DNA of 64,000 bases from Mucilaginibacter sp. dw_454. GTDB lineage: Bacteria > Bacteroidota > Bacteroidia > Sphingobacteriales > Sphingobacteriaceae. The DNA lies in assembly GCF_018449775.1 (NCBI RefSeq), contig NZ_JAAVVB010000002.1, forward strand, positions 434,001 through 498,000. Reading direction: 5' to 3'. Positions 18,271 to 27,270 of this stretch are shown piece after piece. Every line of letters begins with the position of its first letter. The first letter of the stretch is position 1. A program made the translations under genes and the position numbers. A model generated the notes under the pieces. It saw nothing but the letters and a program-made list of their open reading frames with translations, was not told the origin of the DNA and ran no database searches.

Positions 18271-19335
18271 ATGAAAAGACTCTACTCATTCATTTTTATT
18301 GCATTTTTAACGGCAGTAGCCTTTAACGCAAGTGCACAAGACGACGGCATCTCTGACTTGTTTAAAGGTAGCCCCGGCGACGTAAATAAATTAATTAACG
18401 CTTATGCAAACCCTTTATTTAAAGGCTTTGGTAACAGCTTAAATGGTGGCTGGACAAATACAGCTAAAACTCAAAAATTCTTGCGCTTTGTTATCAGAAT
18501 AAGCGCCTCGGCAAGTATGGTTCCTTCTAAAGACAAATCTTTTGATATTAATGCTTTAGGTTTGGCTAATATTAAACCTACTAATGCAAGCCAGTCAATT
18601 GCTCCAACTTTTGGTGGCGACAAAAACCTGGAGACAGGCATTACTTATACCGATCCAAATAACCCTACTGCAAAGTATTCAACCAGTTTGCCTAAGGGTG
18701 TTACCCAGTATATCCCTGCGCCGCAAATACAGTTAACCATAGGCCTGGTTAAATACACAGATTTGACAATACGTTTTATACCTACAACTAAAATTACTGA
18801 TGACGTAGGTTCTGTAGGTATGTTCGGTTTTGGTTTAAAACACGATATTATACAGGACTTTATTAAAAAAGGACCTGAAAAACCTTTTGATTTAGCTATA
18901 GCGTTTGGTTACACCCGTTTAAGCTACAACAAAACATTAGACGTAAAACCTGAGAACGCGCTTGTTACCGGTAATACAGATTTCAGTAATCAACGATTAG
19001 AAGGCAATTTCAATGGCATTAATGCATCAGTGATCTTGTCGAAAAAAATATTGTTCTTTACTCCATTTGTATCTGTTGGTTATCAAAAATCCAACACCAA
19101 TGTATCTTTAAAAGGCAATTTCCCGTTTGTAACAGGTGCTACCAATGCAGGTACTCCAACTTACACTTCGTATGCCGACCCTATCACAATCAGTGGTTCA
19201 GGTTCAAGTTTAAGCGGCACACGTGCTGATATTGGTTTTCAGTTAAGCCTTACTGTTCTAAAAATATATGCTTCTTATGATGTAAGCAGCACTGGTTATA
19301 ATTCGGCCAATGCCGGTATTGGCTTAGGTTTCTAA
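18271..19335 (+). CDS. DUF6588 family secreted protein, likely outer-membrane barrel
   Basis: 354 residues with signal peptide ending near NASAQ. It matches the Bacteroidota family DUF6588 by its opening (DLFKGSPGDVNKLINAYANP), Gly-rich amphipathic strands and a terminal segment ending NAGIGLGF, the aromatic C-terminus usual for outer-membrane beta-barrels. Cargo or function is unknown. Start ATG is preceded by TACCTTTA, a near -7 box at 18232-18239. Confidence 0.8.
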   Translation: MKRLYSFIFIAFLTAVAFNASAQDDGISDLFKGSPGDVNKLINAYANPLFKGFGNSLNGGWTNTAKTQKFLRFVIRISASASMVPSKDKSFDINALGLANIKPTNASQSIAPTFGGDKNLETGITYTDPNNPTAKYSTSLPKGVTQYIPAPQIQLTIGLVKYTDLTIRFIPTTKITDDVGSVGMFGFGLKHDIIQDFIKKGPEKPFDLAIAFGYTRLSYNKTLDVKPENALVTGNTDFSNQRLEGNFNGINASVILSKKILFFTPFVSVGYQKSNTNVSLKGNFPFVTGATNAGTPTYTSYADPITISGSGSSLSGTRADIGFQLSLTVLKIYASYDVSSTGYNSANAGIGLGF

Positions 19336-19344
19336 TCGGTATTA

Positions 19345-20232
19345 GTGAATATCGATTTAGAAATTTTTAGTCCCGTTCATCAACTTAACAATAAGTTATT
19401 TGATGAACGGGACTTATTTGTTTATACCAAGCGCGACGACCTGATCCATCCCATTATCTCGGGCAATAAATGGCGCAAACTCAAATACCTGCTTAAAGAG
19501 GCGCAACGTCAGCATAAAAACCATTTGGTAACCTTTGGCGGGGCCTACTCCAATCATTTATTAGCAACAGCCGCTGCGGCCGCCAGGTTTGGCTTTAAGG
19601 CTACGGGTATAGTGCGGGGCGAAGAGGTTAACAACGACACCCTGTTTATGTGCCGCTTGCATGGCATGAAGCTGATTTTTACCGACAGGGAAAGTTATCG
19701 CGATAAGCAAATGTTATTTAATAATTATTTTGGCGATGACGATCAGGCCTTTTTTATTGACGAAGGCGGCACTTCGCCCGAGGCTGTAAAAGGCTGCAGC
19801 GAACTTGTTGACGAACTAAGCGAGCATTACGACCACATATTTTGCGCCTGCGGGACGGGCGCTACCGCAGCCGGTATTATAAGTGGGCTGACGAATCATC
19901 AACTCAATGCCGTTTTTCACGGCGTCCCGGTATTAAAAAATGGTGGTTTTATGGTTGACGAGATCGATAAATTACTGCCTGCGCCCGCGAGCTATCAAAT
20001 TCACACAGATTATCATTTTGGTGGCTACGGCAAAACTACAGATGAGCTGATAGGCTTTGTTAAACAATTTGTGGCCGAAACAGGGATTTTGATTGAACCG
20101 GTGTATACCGGCAAAATGTTCTATGCTTTATACGATCTGGCAGCTAAAAATTACTTTAAACCAGGCAGCCGCATTTTGGCAATACATACCGGCGGTTTGT
20201 GGGGCCTGCTGGGAATGAAAGACAAATTCTGA
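19345..20232 (+). CDS. D-cysteine desulfhydrase / ACC deaminase-like PLP enzyme
   Basis: 295 residues of fold-type II PLP enzyme. YTKRDDLIHPIISGNKWRKLKYLL carries the PLP Lys, TFGGAYSNHLLATAAAA is the substrate Asn/Ser loop, and CACGTGATAAGIISGL is the phosphate-binding turn. Family members deaminate 1-aminocyclopropane-1-carboxylate or desulfurise D-cysteine; in Bacteroidota the latter is more likely, but this is inference. The start is GTG at 19345, 9 nt after the DUF6588 gene, so probably co-transcribed. Upstream in-frame ATG is lacking. Confidence 0.88.
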   Translation: MNIDLEIFSPVHQLNNKLFDERDLFVYTKRDDLIHPIISGNKWRKLKYLLKEAQRQHKNHLVTFGGAYSNHLLATAAAAARFGFKATGIVRGEEVNNDTLFMCRLHGMKLIFTDRESYRDKQMLFNNYFGDDDQAFFIDEGGTSPEAVKGCSELVDELSEHYDHIFCACGTGATAAGIISGLTNHQLNAVFHGVPVLKNGGFMVDEIDKLLPAPASYQIHTDYHFGGYGKTTDELIGFVKQFVAETGILIEPVYTGKMFYALYDLAAKNYFKPGSRILAIHTGGLWGLLGMKDKF

Positions 20233-20694
20233 TTATTGGGTGCGATTAAATGTCATGGTTTTACCGATGAATTTGAGGTGCCAGTATCCGGTTACTTTTA
20301 AAGTGCCGTCTTTATCAAGCTTAGCAGAAGCGTTATACTCGTGCCCGGTTTGCGCTTCGTAGATCTTTCCATTTTCCCAACTGTGCGAGCCACGGTCATA
20401 TTCCATGTCCCTTAAAATGTCCATTCCAATCAATTTACGATTACGAAGGGCAGGGTCGGGGTTATGCTTGTCGGTCCACTCATCCATCGCTTTGCTATTA
20501 TCGGTGTTTTTAAACCATACCATGCGCCCGCGATAACCGTTACCAGCTTTGTAAACCTGCACTATTAAATTTTTATTCGACGATATCCATTTGCCGCAAA
20601 TAAGGTCGGCGTCGTTTCCATCAATTGGTTTGATGGTAAAACTTGTTAAGAAAATTAAGGCTAAAAATTTAAACATTAATAGGTTATTTGGCAT
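20233..20694 (-). CDS. DUF2147 secreted protein
   Basis: 153 residues. A signal peptide (LLMFKFLALIFLTSF) precedes the DUF2147 pattern: ICGKWISSNKNLIVQVYKAGNGYRGRMVWF, LIGMDILRDMEYD and WHLKFIGKTMTFNR. The fold is lipocalin-like and the role is unknown. It is tail-to-tail with the desulfhydrase gene with no spacer between the stops. Met7 (20676) is an equally good start. Confidence 0.88.
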   Translation of the reverse strand: MPNNLLMFKFLALIFLTSFTIKPIDGNDADLICGKWISSNKNLIVQVYKAGNGYRGRMVWFKNTDNSKAMDEWTDKHNPDPALRNRKLIGMDILRDMEYDRGSHSWENGKIYEAQTGHEYNASAKLDKDGTLKVTGYWHLKFIGKTMTFNRTQ

Positions 20695-20797
20695 TATAGC
20701 TTCAGTTTACAACAGGTTTATTATAATCGCTTTTTGATAAGATTATATTAACTAAATTTATTGCGGGTTGTTTTGAATTCAAACCTAATACTAAAAA

Positions 20798-21331
20798 ATG
20801 AAAAAGATATTATTTGTTGTTGCTATGTTATTGGGTGCCGGCCATTTTGCGCTGGCTGATACTGTTAGTATTAATCACTTCGTGGTAAAAGAAAATCCGT
20901 TTGCCGATAGCGAAGTTGCTTTGGTAGCTACTGATAGCTTGGGTAATATCCAGGAAAACGTAGGCGGTGTTTTTGCTTTTACCATCAACGGTTTCCAGGA
21001 ACAAATGACTTTTGAAAAAGGAACAGCTTTTTATCGCCATAAATTAGATAAGTCGAGCTTTTTTTATGTGAAACATATCAACAACAGTGGTACACACAGC
21101 CTGTTGTATTACGTTTATAAGCAAGATGGTAAATTAAAACCCATTCATATAAGCTGGATGCTGCTGGTTATCATCCCACTGGCATTGATACTATTGGGCT
21201 ATATGTTTAAGCGATTTATTATCATCGCGGTAGTGATATTCATCATCTTTCTATATTTCAATCATCACAACGGCCTTACTATGCCAACCTTCTTTGAAAG
21301 CATTTTTGATGGGTTGAAGGGATTGTTTTGA
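20798..21331 (+). CDS. Small exported membrane protein of unknown function
   Basis: 177 residues. A signal peptide (ends near HFALA) is followed by about 90 residues of beta-rich ectodomain (SINHFVVKENPFADSEVALVATDS), then two hydrophobic helices (about 118-135 and 138-155) and a short basic/aromatic tail. I recognise no family. The second helix pair resembles a hairpin anchor in the inner membrane. It stands alone, facing tamL tail-to-tail. Confidence 0.7.
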   Translation: MKKILFVVAMLLGAGHFALADTVSINHFVVKENPFADSEVALVATDSLGNIQENVGGVFAFTINGFQEQMTFEKGTAFYRHKLDKSSFFYVKHINNSGTHSLLYYVYKQDGKLKPIHISWMLLVIIPLALILLGYMFKRFIIIAVVIFIIFLYFNHHNGLTMPTFFESIFDGLKGLF

Positions 21332-21343
21332 TGCTGATTTTTT

Positions 21344-21554
21344 GATGTGCAGATATGCAAATGTGCGGATGTGCAGATGAATATTTGTCATTCTGAGCGG
21401 AGCGAAGAATCTTCTGTACGCGATTAGTGAAGTGTATAAGATTCTTCGTTCCGCTCAGAATGACAATAATATTTTAGGAATTTGAACAGTTCTACCTAAA
21501 TCAGCAAATCAAAAAATCATCTGCATATCTGCACATCCGCATATTTGCACATCT
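21344..21554. repeat. Nested inverted repeats between convergent genes
   Basis: An outer pair (21344-21380 and 21508-21554) consists of GATGTGCAGATATGC-type units in opposite orientation. Inside it an inner pair of about 29 bp (TTGTCATTCTGAGCGG... at 21385 and ...CCGCTCAGAATGACAA ending 21466) is nearly perfect. The whole forms a double-decker hairpin and separates the small membrane protein gene from tamL. Confidence 0.85.
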
Positions 21555-21566
21555 AAATGCATCCGT

Positions 21567-23963
21567 CTAAAACGGCATTCCTATCCCGAAGTTTAGCTGC
21601 ATAAAGTTGTAGGTGTCGCCTACGGGTTGTCCGTTGATCAAGCCGGTTCTGTTGGCATCCAGGTAAGCTTTCTTAAATGCGCCCGGGCGGAAAAGCTCGT
21701 CAGCGTGTTTGAGCAACACCCATTGATCTGAGCCGTCAAATTGAGGGTCTTTAAACTTAAAGGCAGCATCTAACCTGAATACGAAGAAGCTTACGTCGAA
21801 ACGCAAACCGGTACCAATGCCAATAGCGGTTGATTGCAGAATGTTGTTGAACCTAAATTCGCCATTAGGATTATCAGGGTCTTTATGTAATCGCCAGATG
21901 TTACCGGCATCAACAAATACAGCCCCCTTTAATTTCGAACCAAAAAAATCATTGATTAGCTTGTAGCGATACTCGGCATTAGTGATGAATTTGACTTCGC
22001 CAAACTGATCGATGTATTTTAAACGGCTGCGCAATGTTGTATCGCCGCCATAAGCAGTACCCCGGTTAAACTGCCCCGGACCTAAAGTACGGGGTAGCCA
22101 CGCACGCATATCGTTAGCGCCGCCAGCATAAAAGTTTTTCTCAAATATCAATTGATTGCTGTTACCATAAGGCACGCCTAAACCCGGATTAACCCGGAAA
22201 ATAAACTGGCGCTCGCCACCAAAGCTATGGTAATATCTAAAGTCTATCTCGGCCCTTGTGTATTGGGCAAAGGTATAACCAAACAAAGTGCGTTTACCTA
22301 ATGTGTCTTTCTTAGTATTAGCTAAATTAGAAACAGCCGATAAAAAATTGCCGCCAACATCCAACGATCCTTTAAAATAGGTAAAGTTATGGTAGCTGTT
22401 TAACAAATTGCCGTTTACCTGATAGGTGTACTGACTACCGGTTGTAAAAATGGTACGGCCAATCAGGTATATATACGAATAGCGATTTTGTTGCAGCAAT
22501 AATTGATAAGCAACCGGGTCGATAGTGCCTTTAGAGAACTCTATGTCTATTGGCGTTATGCTGTGCACTTTATTGGCCGTCTCCAGGAAATCGTAAGTTA
22601 TGGAGTTTACAAAACTGGTGCGGGTAACTAATCCCTTTTGGAAAAATAAAGAGTAGTTGGTAGACAGCGTAGTATGCGGCACCCCATATTTACCCGGTTT
22701 CGCAATGGTAAAAGGTGTAAGTAACCATGGATAGATCAGGCTGGCGCCTATTTTAAAATCCTGATTCTCTATGCTGCTGGCATTGGCAGATGCCGTGGTG
22801 CCGTTATCATATAAAACGCTTAGGTTGAGCTTTATCTGGAGCGTTACTGCGCGTTTAAAAATATTTCTGTCGGTAAATGTATTGCCGATATTGTAACCAT
22901 ACCGGCCATCGGCAAACAAAAACTCACCTTCTACCCGGTCAGACATTCGCTTAAGCGGCACCAGGTGCAGCACCGTGTTTAAGCGATTGGTACTATCAGA
23001 TGTTTTTTGGTATTCAGGATTGGGTACGTTTCTAAAAACATTAAGCTCAGACAGGCGCGAGGTGGTAGCCGTTTGCATGTCAGAATTATAGAGGTCGCCT
23101 TTTTTCTGCAACACGTAATCAACCACCGGATGTGGTTTAAACCGGTGCGAATAATCAACAAATTTAAACTGCGAATCTACCTTGATGGTATCTGCCTTGC
23201 CGGTCATCTTATCATAACTGTTTGATATGGTAACCAGCGTATTATTCATTTTGTAGATGGGGTGCTCGGTTTTATCTGCCGGATTGTCTATAAAAAGCGT
23301 TAAATCAACCACACCACTGTTATAGGTCGAATCGACTGTGAAATTGATATACTGCCGGTAAAAATCATAATAGCCATTACGTTTCATCACCTGGAAAAAT
23401 GCATCGCGATCATAAGCTAAGCTATCGGTATCAAACCGGCCGCCAGGTTGTAAATGCGAAAAGTCTGTACGCGCTTTACGGTACAGCCCGCGCACTTTTG
23501 CATCGGGAATACTATCCTGTATTTTGCGGATTCTGAATAATGGGCCCTGGTTTACGGTAAAAAGTAAATAAGCGTTTTTCTTTTTGGTGCTGATACTATC
23601 GTCAACCTTAGCTTTTAAATAGCCCTTACTTTGGATGAATTTTTCAATTTGAACGCGCGAAAACTCAACCAGGCTGCTATCCAGAATAGCGGGCGGCTCG
23701 CCTATGTTCCTTTTGCCATTTTTATTGAACCAGTAATATAGCTGGAGATTAAATTTGTTATTGGGCTGCTGTTGTTTGTCGACAAAATTGAGGGCCTGCT
23801 CCACAAAGTCTTTATTCATCCCTTTGATGGTGACTTTGCGCACCAGTTTTTCATTTCCTTTAAGTCCGCGTGTTAAACTGCAGCCTGAGCCTATAAAAAG
23901 CAGAAGAATACTTATTATTGCAATACGGTATTTAGTGGTGCCTATATATGCTTTCAAAATCAA
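21567..23963 (-). CDS. tamL: TamL: lipoprotein TamA/BamA-family outer-membrane assembly protein
   Basis: 798 residues of Omp85 family. The N-terminus has a lipobox IGSGC instead of a plain signal peptide, the mark of Bacteroidota TamL. POTRA-like repeats occupy about 40-330 (RKVTIKGMNKDFV, LFTVNQGPLFRIRKI), then a 16-strand barrel ends in FGIGMPF. It should work with TamB, not present here, to insert proteins or move lipids to the outer membrane. There is no in-frame ATG before the lipobox; TTG at 23963 (or 23957) is the start, so its 5' end overlaps that of the divergent SpoU gene by about 16 bp. Confidence 0.88.
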   Translation of the reverse strand: MILKAYIGTTKYRIAIISILLLFIGSGCSLTRGLKGNEKLVRKVTIKGMNKDFVEQALNFVDKQQQPNNKFNLQLYYWFNKNGKRNIGEPPAILDSSLVEFSRVQIEKFIQSKGYLKAKVDDSISTKKKNAYLLFTVNQGPLFRIRKIQDSIPDAKVRGLYRKARTDFSHLQPGGRFDTDSLAYDRDAFFQVMKRNGYYDFYRQYINFTVDSTYNSGVVDLTLFIDNPADKTEHPIYKMNNTLVTISNSYDKMTGKADTIKVDSQFKFVDYSHRFKPHPVVDYVLQKKGDLYNSDMQTATTSRLSELNVFRNVPNPEYQKTSDSTNRLNTVLHLVPLKRMSDRVEGEFLFADGRYGYNIGNTFTDRNIFKRAVTLQIKLNLSVLYDNGTTASANASSIENQDFKIGASLIYPWLLTPFTIAKPGKYGVPHTTLSTNYSLFFQKGLVTRTSFVNSITYDFLETANKVHSITPIDIEFSKGTIDPVAYQLLLQQNRYSYIYLIGRTIFTTGSQYTYQVNGNLLNSYHNFTYFKGSLDVGGNFLSAVSNLANTKKDTLGKRTLFGYTFAQYTRAEIDFRYYHSFGGERQFIFRVNPGLGVPYGNSNQLIFEKNFYAGGANDMRAWLPRTLGPGQFNRGTAYGGDTTLRSRLKYIDQFGEVKFITNAEYRYKLINDFFGSKLKGAVFVDAGNIWRLHKDPDNPNGEFRFNNILQSTAIGIGTGLRFDVSFFVFRLDAAFKFKDPQFDGSDQWVLLKHADELFRPGAFKKAYLDANRTGLINGQPVGDTYNFMQLNFGIGMPF

Positions 23964-24697
23964 ATATCAGTTTCTTACAGTCCTTACAGCAAAAAAAGTT
24001 TCGCAGGGAACATGGCTTGTTCTTAGTTGAAGGCTTTAAATCTGTAAGCGAATTTGTTAATTCGGCTTACCAGGTTCAAGCTGTTTACTATACGGCCGCC
24101 ATGGCCCCAAAAATGCTCAATTTATCGCAGAAAATAAACTCATTAGAGATATCATCTGCCATAATTGAAAAAATAAGCGCCTTAAAAACCCCCGCCGACG
24201 TTGTGGCTACAGTAAGTATACCCCAATGGCCGGCCTTAGTTCATGCTACCCTTAACAAAAAATTCTCCATTGTGTTGGATGGTATTCAAGATCCGGGTAA
24301 TATGGGCACCATTATACGCACTGCCGACTGGTTTGGAATTAAAAATATTATCTGTTCTGAGGACTGTGTAGAGGTATATAATCCGAAAGTTGTGCAGGCC
24401 ACCATGGGTTCGCTGTCAAGGGTGAACGTGCAATACGCTAATTTGCAGGATATGCTTTCCAAAACCAAACTGCCGGTATATGGCGCACTGCTGGACGGCG
24501 AAAATATTTATAACACCAATTTTGGCACGGAAGGACTAATTGTAATGGGTAACGAAGGCAACGGTTTAACCGAAAAAGTAAAGGCATTGGTAACTAAAGC
24601 AATCACCATTCCGCGGGGTGGTGAAGCTGAATCACTGAACGTTGCCATTGCCACGGCCATTTTTTGTTCAGAAATAAGCAGAAATAACCTTAAATAA
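23948..24697 (+). CDS. SpoU/TrmH-family RNA 2'-O-methyltransferase
   Basis: 249 residues. An N-terminal substrate-binding domain (QQKKFRREHGLFLVEGFKSV) precedes the SpoU knot domain: LDGIQDPGNMGTIIRTADWFG (motif 1), VMGNEGNGL (motif 2) and IPRGGEAESLNVAIATAI (motif 3). It methylates ribose in rRNA or tRNA; the site is not predictable. It starts at ATG 23948, inside the 5' end of the opposite tamL frame. Confidence 0.9.
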   Translation: MLSKSNISFLQSLQQKKFRREHGLFLVEGFKSVSEFVNSAYQVQAVYYTAAMAPKMLNLSQKINSLEISSAIIEKISALKTPADVVATVSIPQWPALVHATLNKKFSIVLDGIQDPGNMGTIIRTADWFGIKNIICSEDCVEVYNPKVVQATMGSLSRVNVQYANLQDMLSKTKLPVYGALLDGENIYNTNFGTEGLIVMGNEGNGLTEKVKALVTKAITIPRGGEAESLNVAIATAIFCSEISRNNLK

Positions 24698-24700
24698 ATC

Positions 24701-24730
24701 TTGATAGGCAACAAATAATTACTATTTTTG
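24701..24730 (+). promoter_or_regulatory. Promoter of the tRNA-Cys gene
   Basis: TTG at 24701-24703, then exactly 19 bp, then TATTTTTG at 24723-24730, 14 bp before the tRNA. This is the best match to the Bacteroidota consensus in the window. Confidence 0.75.
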
Positions 24731-24744
24731 CAGTCCTTAAAAAT

Positions 24745-24815
24745 GGTCGGGTGGCCGAGTGGCTAGGCAGAGGTCTGCAAAACCTCCTACAGCGGTTCGA
24801 ATCCGCTCCCGACCT
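24745..24815 (+). tRNA. tRNA-Cys (anticodon GCA)
   Basis: A full cloverleaf can be drawn: acceptor GGTCGGG with CCCGACC, D-arm GCC...GGC, anticodon stem GAGGT/ACCTC around CTGCAAA (anticodon GCA), and T-arm AGCGG-TTCGAAT-CCGCT. The 3' CCA is not encoded. A 60-residue gene follows after 34 nt under the same promoter. Confidence 0.97.
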
Positions 24816-24849
24816 CACAGGGTTAACAAAGACATTAAAAATAAAGATC

Positions 24850-25032
24850 ATGGGCGTAACACGTTTAAAAAGAAAAGATAGAAGAAACAAAACCTTCTCA
24901 AGATTAGAAGTTCAGTTTTTAAAGAACGCTACTAACCTGGAAGCAGGAAGCCGTTCTCACGACTCAGCCAAAAGCCAAATCAACATCAATAATGTTGCTT
25001 TAGCTCAAGCTGCTGCCGCTCTTAAAGCTTAA
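24850..25032 (+). CDS. 60-residue basic protein downstream of tRNA-Cys
   Basis: ATG 24850 to the stop at 25032 encodes 60 residues. The first third is very basic (VTRLKRKDRRNKTFSRLEV), the rest is Asn/Ser/Ala-rich and ends AQAAAALKA. There is no Cys or Trp, no signal peptide and no membrane helix. The frame is open upstream through the tRNA, but that part is tRNA sequence. With no promoter between, it is probably read from the tRNA-Cys promoter and ends at the strong terminator at 25052. The composition suggests RNA or ribosome binding, which is inference. I do not know the family. Confidence 0.75.
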   Translation: MGVTRLKRKDRRNKTFSRLEVQFLKNATNLEAGSRSHDSAKSQININNVALAQAAAALKA

Positions 25033-25051
25033 TTTTAAGATATTTAGCTAT

Positions 25052-25089
25052 AAAAAAATCCCGCTGGTAATTTACCGGCGGGATTTTTT
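25052..25089 (+). terminator. Terminator of the tRNA-Cys/small protein unit
   Basis: AAAAAAATCCCGC-TGGTAA and TTACCG-GCGGGATTTTTT form a long stem (one mismatch) with a T-run, 20 nt after the stop codon. Confidence 0.9.
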
Positions 25090-25108
25090 GTGGAATAATG
25101 TTTTTGAT

Positions 25109-25202
25109 GTAGAGACGCAATATTTTGCGTCTCTTTTTGCAGTGCCTCGTTATGCGTGAGCTATATTTGCATGGCGGGAGACGCAAAATATTGCGTCTCT
25201 AC
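25109..25202. repeat. GTAGAGACGCAATATTTTGCGTCTC palindrome element, copy 1
   Basis: Two inverted modules of the form GAGACGCAATATT...GCGTCTC, each nearly palindromic in itself, bracket a 94-bp element ending GTAGAG/CTCTAC. A shorter copy is at 27144-27209. Together they flank pyrD and the SGNH gene. Confidence 0.85.
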
Positions 25203-25204
25203 GG

Positions 25205-26245
25205 TTATTGTTTTAACAATTTCTTATTGATCTTCTTAATCAACCCTGGCCCTTCATAAATAAAACCAGTATACAATTGCACTAACGATGCACCTGCCTC
25301 CAATTTTTCCAAAGCATCTTCTGCCGAATGTATGCCGCCTACACCAACAATTGGAAATGAACGGTTAGACTTTTCAGCCAGGTAACGTATCACTTCTGTA
25401 GATCGTTTAGTTAACGGCGCACCGCTTAAGCCGCCGGCTTCTTCTTTGAGTGTGGGATCAGATAGCGATGATTTATCAATCGTTGTATTGGTAGCGATAA
25501 CCCCGGCTATTTTAGTTTCCTGGACGATTTCAACAATATCATTTAATTGCTCATCCGTTAAATCCGGCGCTATTTTTAGCAGGATGGGTTTACTCGCCCC
25601 GTCTTTATTATTTCGCTGTTGCAACGTGTTTAAAATAGCCATCAGCGGCTCTTTCTCTTGAAGTGCGCGTAAACCCGGTGTGTTGGGCGAGCTGACATTT
25701 ACCACAAAATAATCTACCACATCAAACAGGCGGTCAAAGCATTTAATATAATCGCTTACCGCGTCCTCATTAGGGGTGTTTTTATTTTTGCCGATATTGC
25801 CGCCAATGATCAATCCTTTGTGGGCAGCCGGCATCTTTTTGCGATAAGCGGCTATGCGCTCTGCCACCACATCAACACCCAGGTTATTAAAACCCATGCG
25901 GTTAATAATGGCCCTATCGGCCGGACTGCGAAACATCCTCGGTTTAGGATTGCCGGGTTGGGGCAGGGGAGTTACCGTACCCACCTCAATAAAGCCAAAG
26001 CCCAGGTTAGCCATTTCGCCTATCACTTCACCATTTTTATCGAAACCCGCGGCGAGCCCAACCGAATTAATAAACTTTAAGCCAAAAACTTCTTTTTCTA
26101 ACCGGTGGTCTTTGATGTCCCAAATCGCCCTGCTTAAGGCAGATCCCCCCGGGAATTTATTAAAACGTTTTAAATTGCGGGTTACAAAATAGTGGATGTT
26201 TTCGGGGTCGAACTGGAAGAAGATGGGTTTGATCAACTGGTACAT
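25205..26245 (-). CDS. pyrD: Dihydroorotate dehydrogenase (quinone), class 2
   Basis: 346 residues, the length of membrane-associated class 2 DHODH with an N-terminal helical extension ([20 protein letters not shown]) that meets the quinone. The FMN/orotate site shows [20 protein letters not shown], the catalytic Ser loop [21 protein letters not shown] and [11 protein letters not shown]. It performs the fourth step of UMP synthesis at the inner membrane. It is distant from pyrR/pyrB, and its 3' end abuts a dispersed palindrome. Confidence 0.97.
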   Translation of the reverse strand: MYQLIKPIFFQFDPENIHYFVTRNLKRFNKFPGGSALSRAIWDIKDHRLEKEVFGLKFINSVGLAAGFDKNGEVIGEMANLGFGFIEVGTVTPLPQPGNPKPRMFRSPADRAIINRMGFNNLGVDVVAERIAAYRKKMPAAHKGLIIGGNIGKNKNTPNEDAVSDYIKCFDRLFDVVDYFVVNVSSPNTPGLRALQEKEPLMAILNTLQQRNNKDGASKPILLKIAPDLTDEQLNDIVEIVQETKIAGVIATNTTIDKSSLSDPTLKEEAGGLSGAPLTKRSTEVIRYLAEKSNRSFPIVGVGGIHSAEDALEKLEAGASLVQLYTGFIYEGPGLIKKINKKLLKQ

Positions 26246-26364
26246 GCGGCGAAGTTAGCAGTTTTAGTGCTGACCTTAAATAATTAAGTTGGTGTTAGAT
26301 TTGATTTTTTAAATAAATCTGTAAATTCGGTCAATCCGTTCAGGAATCGACCAGTTTTAAACTT

Positions 26365-27135
26365 ATGGAAAATCAGGCTAATAATCGTCGCAGTTTTATC
26401 AAGAACGCATCAATAGGTACTATAGCTGCCATCAGCATTCCTCAAATTGTTTCGTCGGCAATGGCTGCTGCGCCAAAGGGCAAAAAAGTAAGTATTGATC
26501 AGGGCGATGTAATTTTGTTCCAGGGCGATTCTATAACCGACTCCGGGCGTGGTAACCGTAACGCGTTCTCGGCAAATAATGCAGGCGCTCTGGGCGATGG
26601 CTATGCTTTGATAGCTGCCAGTCAGTTGTTAATGAACAATGCCGGCAAGGACCTCAAAATTTACAACAAAGGCGTAAGCGGCAATAAAGTGTTTCAACTG
26701 GCCGATCGTTGGGACGCCGATACCCTGGCCATTAAGCCTAACATACTGAGTATTCATATTGGCGTAAATGATTACTGGCATACCCTCACCAATGGCTATA
26801 CCGGTACGATAGATAATTACATCAGCGATTATAAAAAATTGCTCGACCGTACCAAAGCGGCCCTGCCCAATGTAAAACTAATCATCTGCGAACCGTTCGG
26901 TGTGCTGGGCGTAAAATCAGTAACCGATGCCTGGTATCCAACTTTCAACCTATTCAAAAAAGCTGCCCGCGATATAGCCGAGCAATACGACGCGCCTTTT
27001 GTGCCTTACCAAGCCGCTTTTGATAAAGCCATAACCCAGGCCCCGCCCGCTTATTGGACAGGTGACGGCGTGCACCCTTCTGTTGCAGGCGCTGCGCTGA
27101 TGGCGCATACCTGGCTGGAGGCGGTGAAGGGGTAA
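26365..27135 (+). CDS. Tat-exported SGNH/GDSL hydrolase
   Basis: 256 residues. The N-terminus has a Tat-like signal: NNRRSFIKNASIGTIAAIS with the Arg pair at 8-9, ending near MAAAP. SGNH block I is FQGDSITDSG with Ser56, block III is IGVNDYW, and block V is GDGVHPS with the Asp/His pair near 234-237. It is probably an esterase or carbohydrate acetylesterase in the periplasm. The substrate is unknown. It diverges from pyrD. Confidence 0.92.
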   Translation: MENQANNRRSFIKNASIGTIAAISIPQIVSSAMAAAPKGKKVSIDQGDVILFQGDSITDSGRGNRNAFSANNAGALGDGYALIAASQLLMNNAGKDLKIYNKGVSGNKVFQLADRWDADTLAIKPNILSIHIGVNDYWHTLTNGYTGTIDNYISDYKKLLDRTKAALPNVKLIICEPFGVLGVKSVTDAWYPTFNLFKKAARDIAEQYDAPFVPYQAAFDKAITQAPPAYWTGDGVHPSVAGAALMAHTWLEAVKG

Positions 27136-27143
27136 TCCTATCC

Positions 27144-27209
27144 GTAGAGACGCAATATTTTGCGTCTGCCGGCGAGCGGTAAAAAAGACGCAAAATATTG
27201 CGTCTCTAC
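27144..27209. repeat. GTAGAGACGCAATATTTTGCGTC palindrome element, copy 2
   Basis: GTAGAGACGCAATATTTTGC and its reverse complement bracket 66 bp; same family as 25109-25202, with a shorter central spacer. Confidence 0.85.
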
Positions 27210-27270
27210 ATCGTCTCATTGTGCTTCTTATTGCCTGGTTAACTTCTAATAAACTAATCACCAATCACAC

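Noticed and set aside
24751..24849. N-terminal extension of the 60-residue protein
   Set aside because: The 33 upstream codons are encoded by the tRNA-Cys sequence on the same strand; the tRNA cloverleaf explains that stretch.
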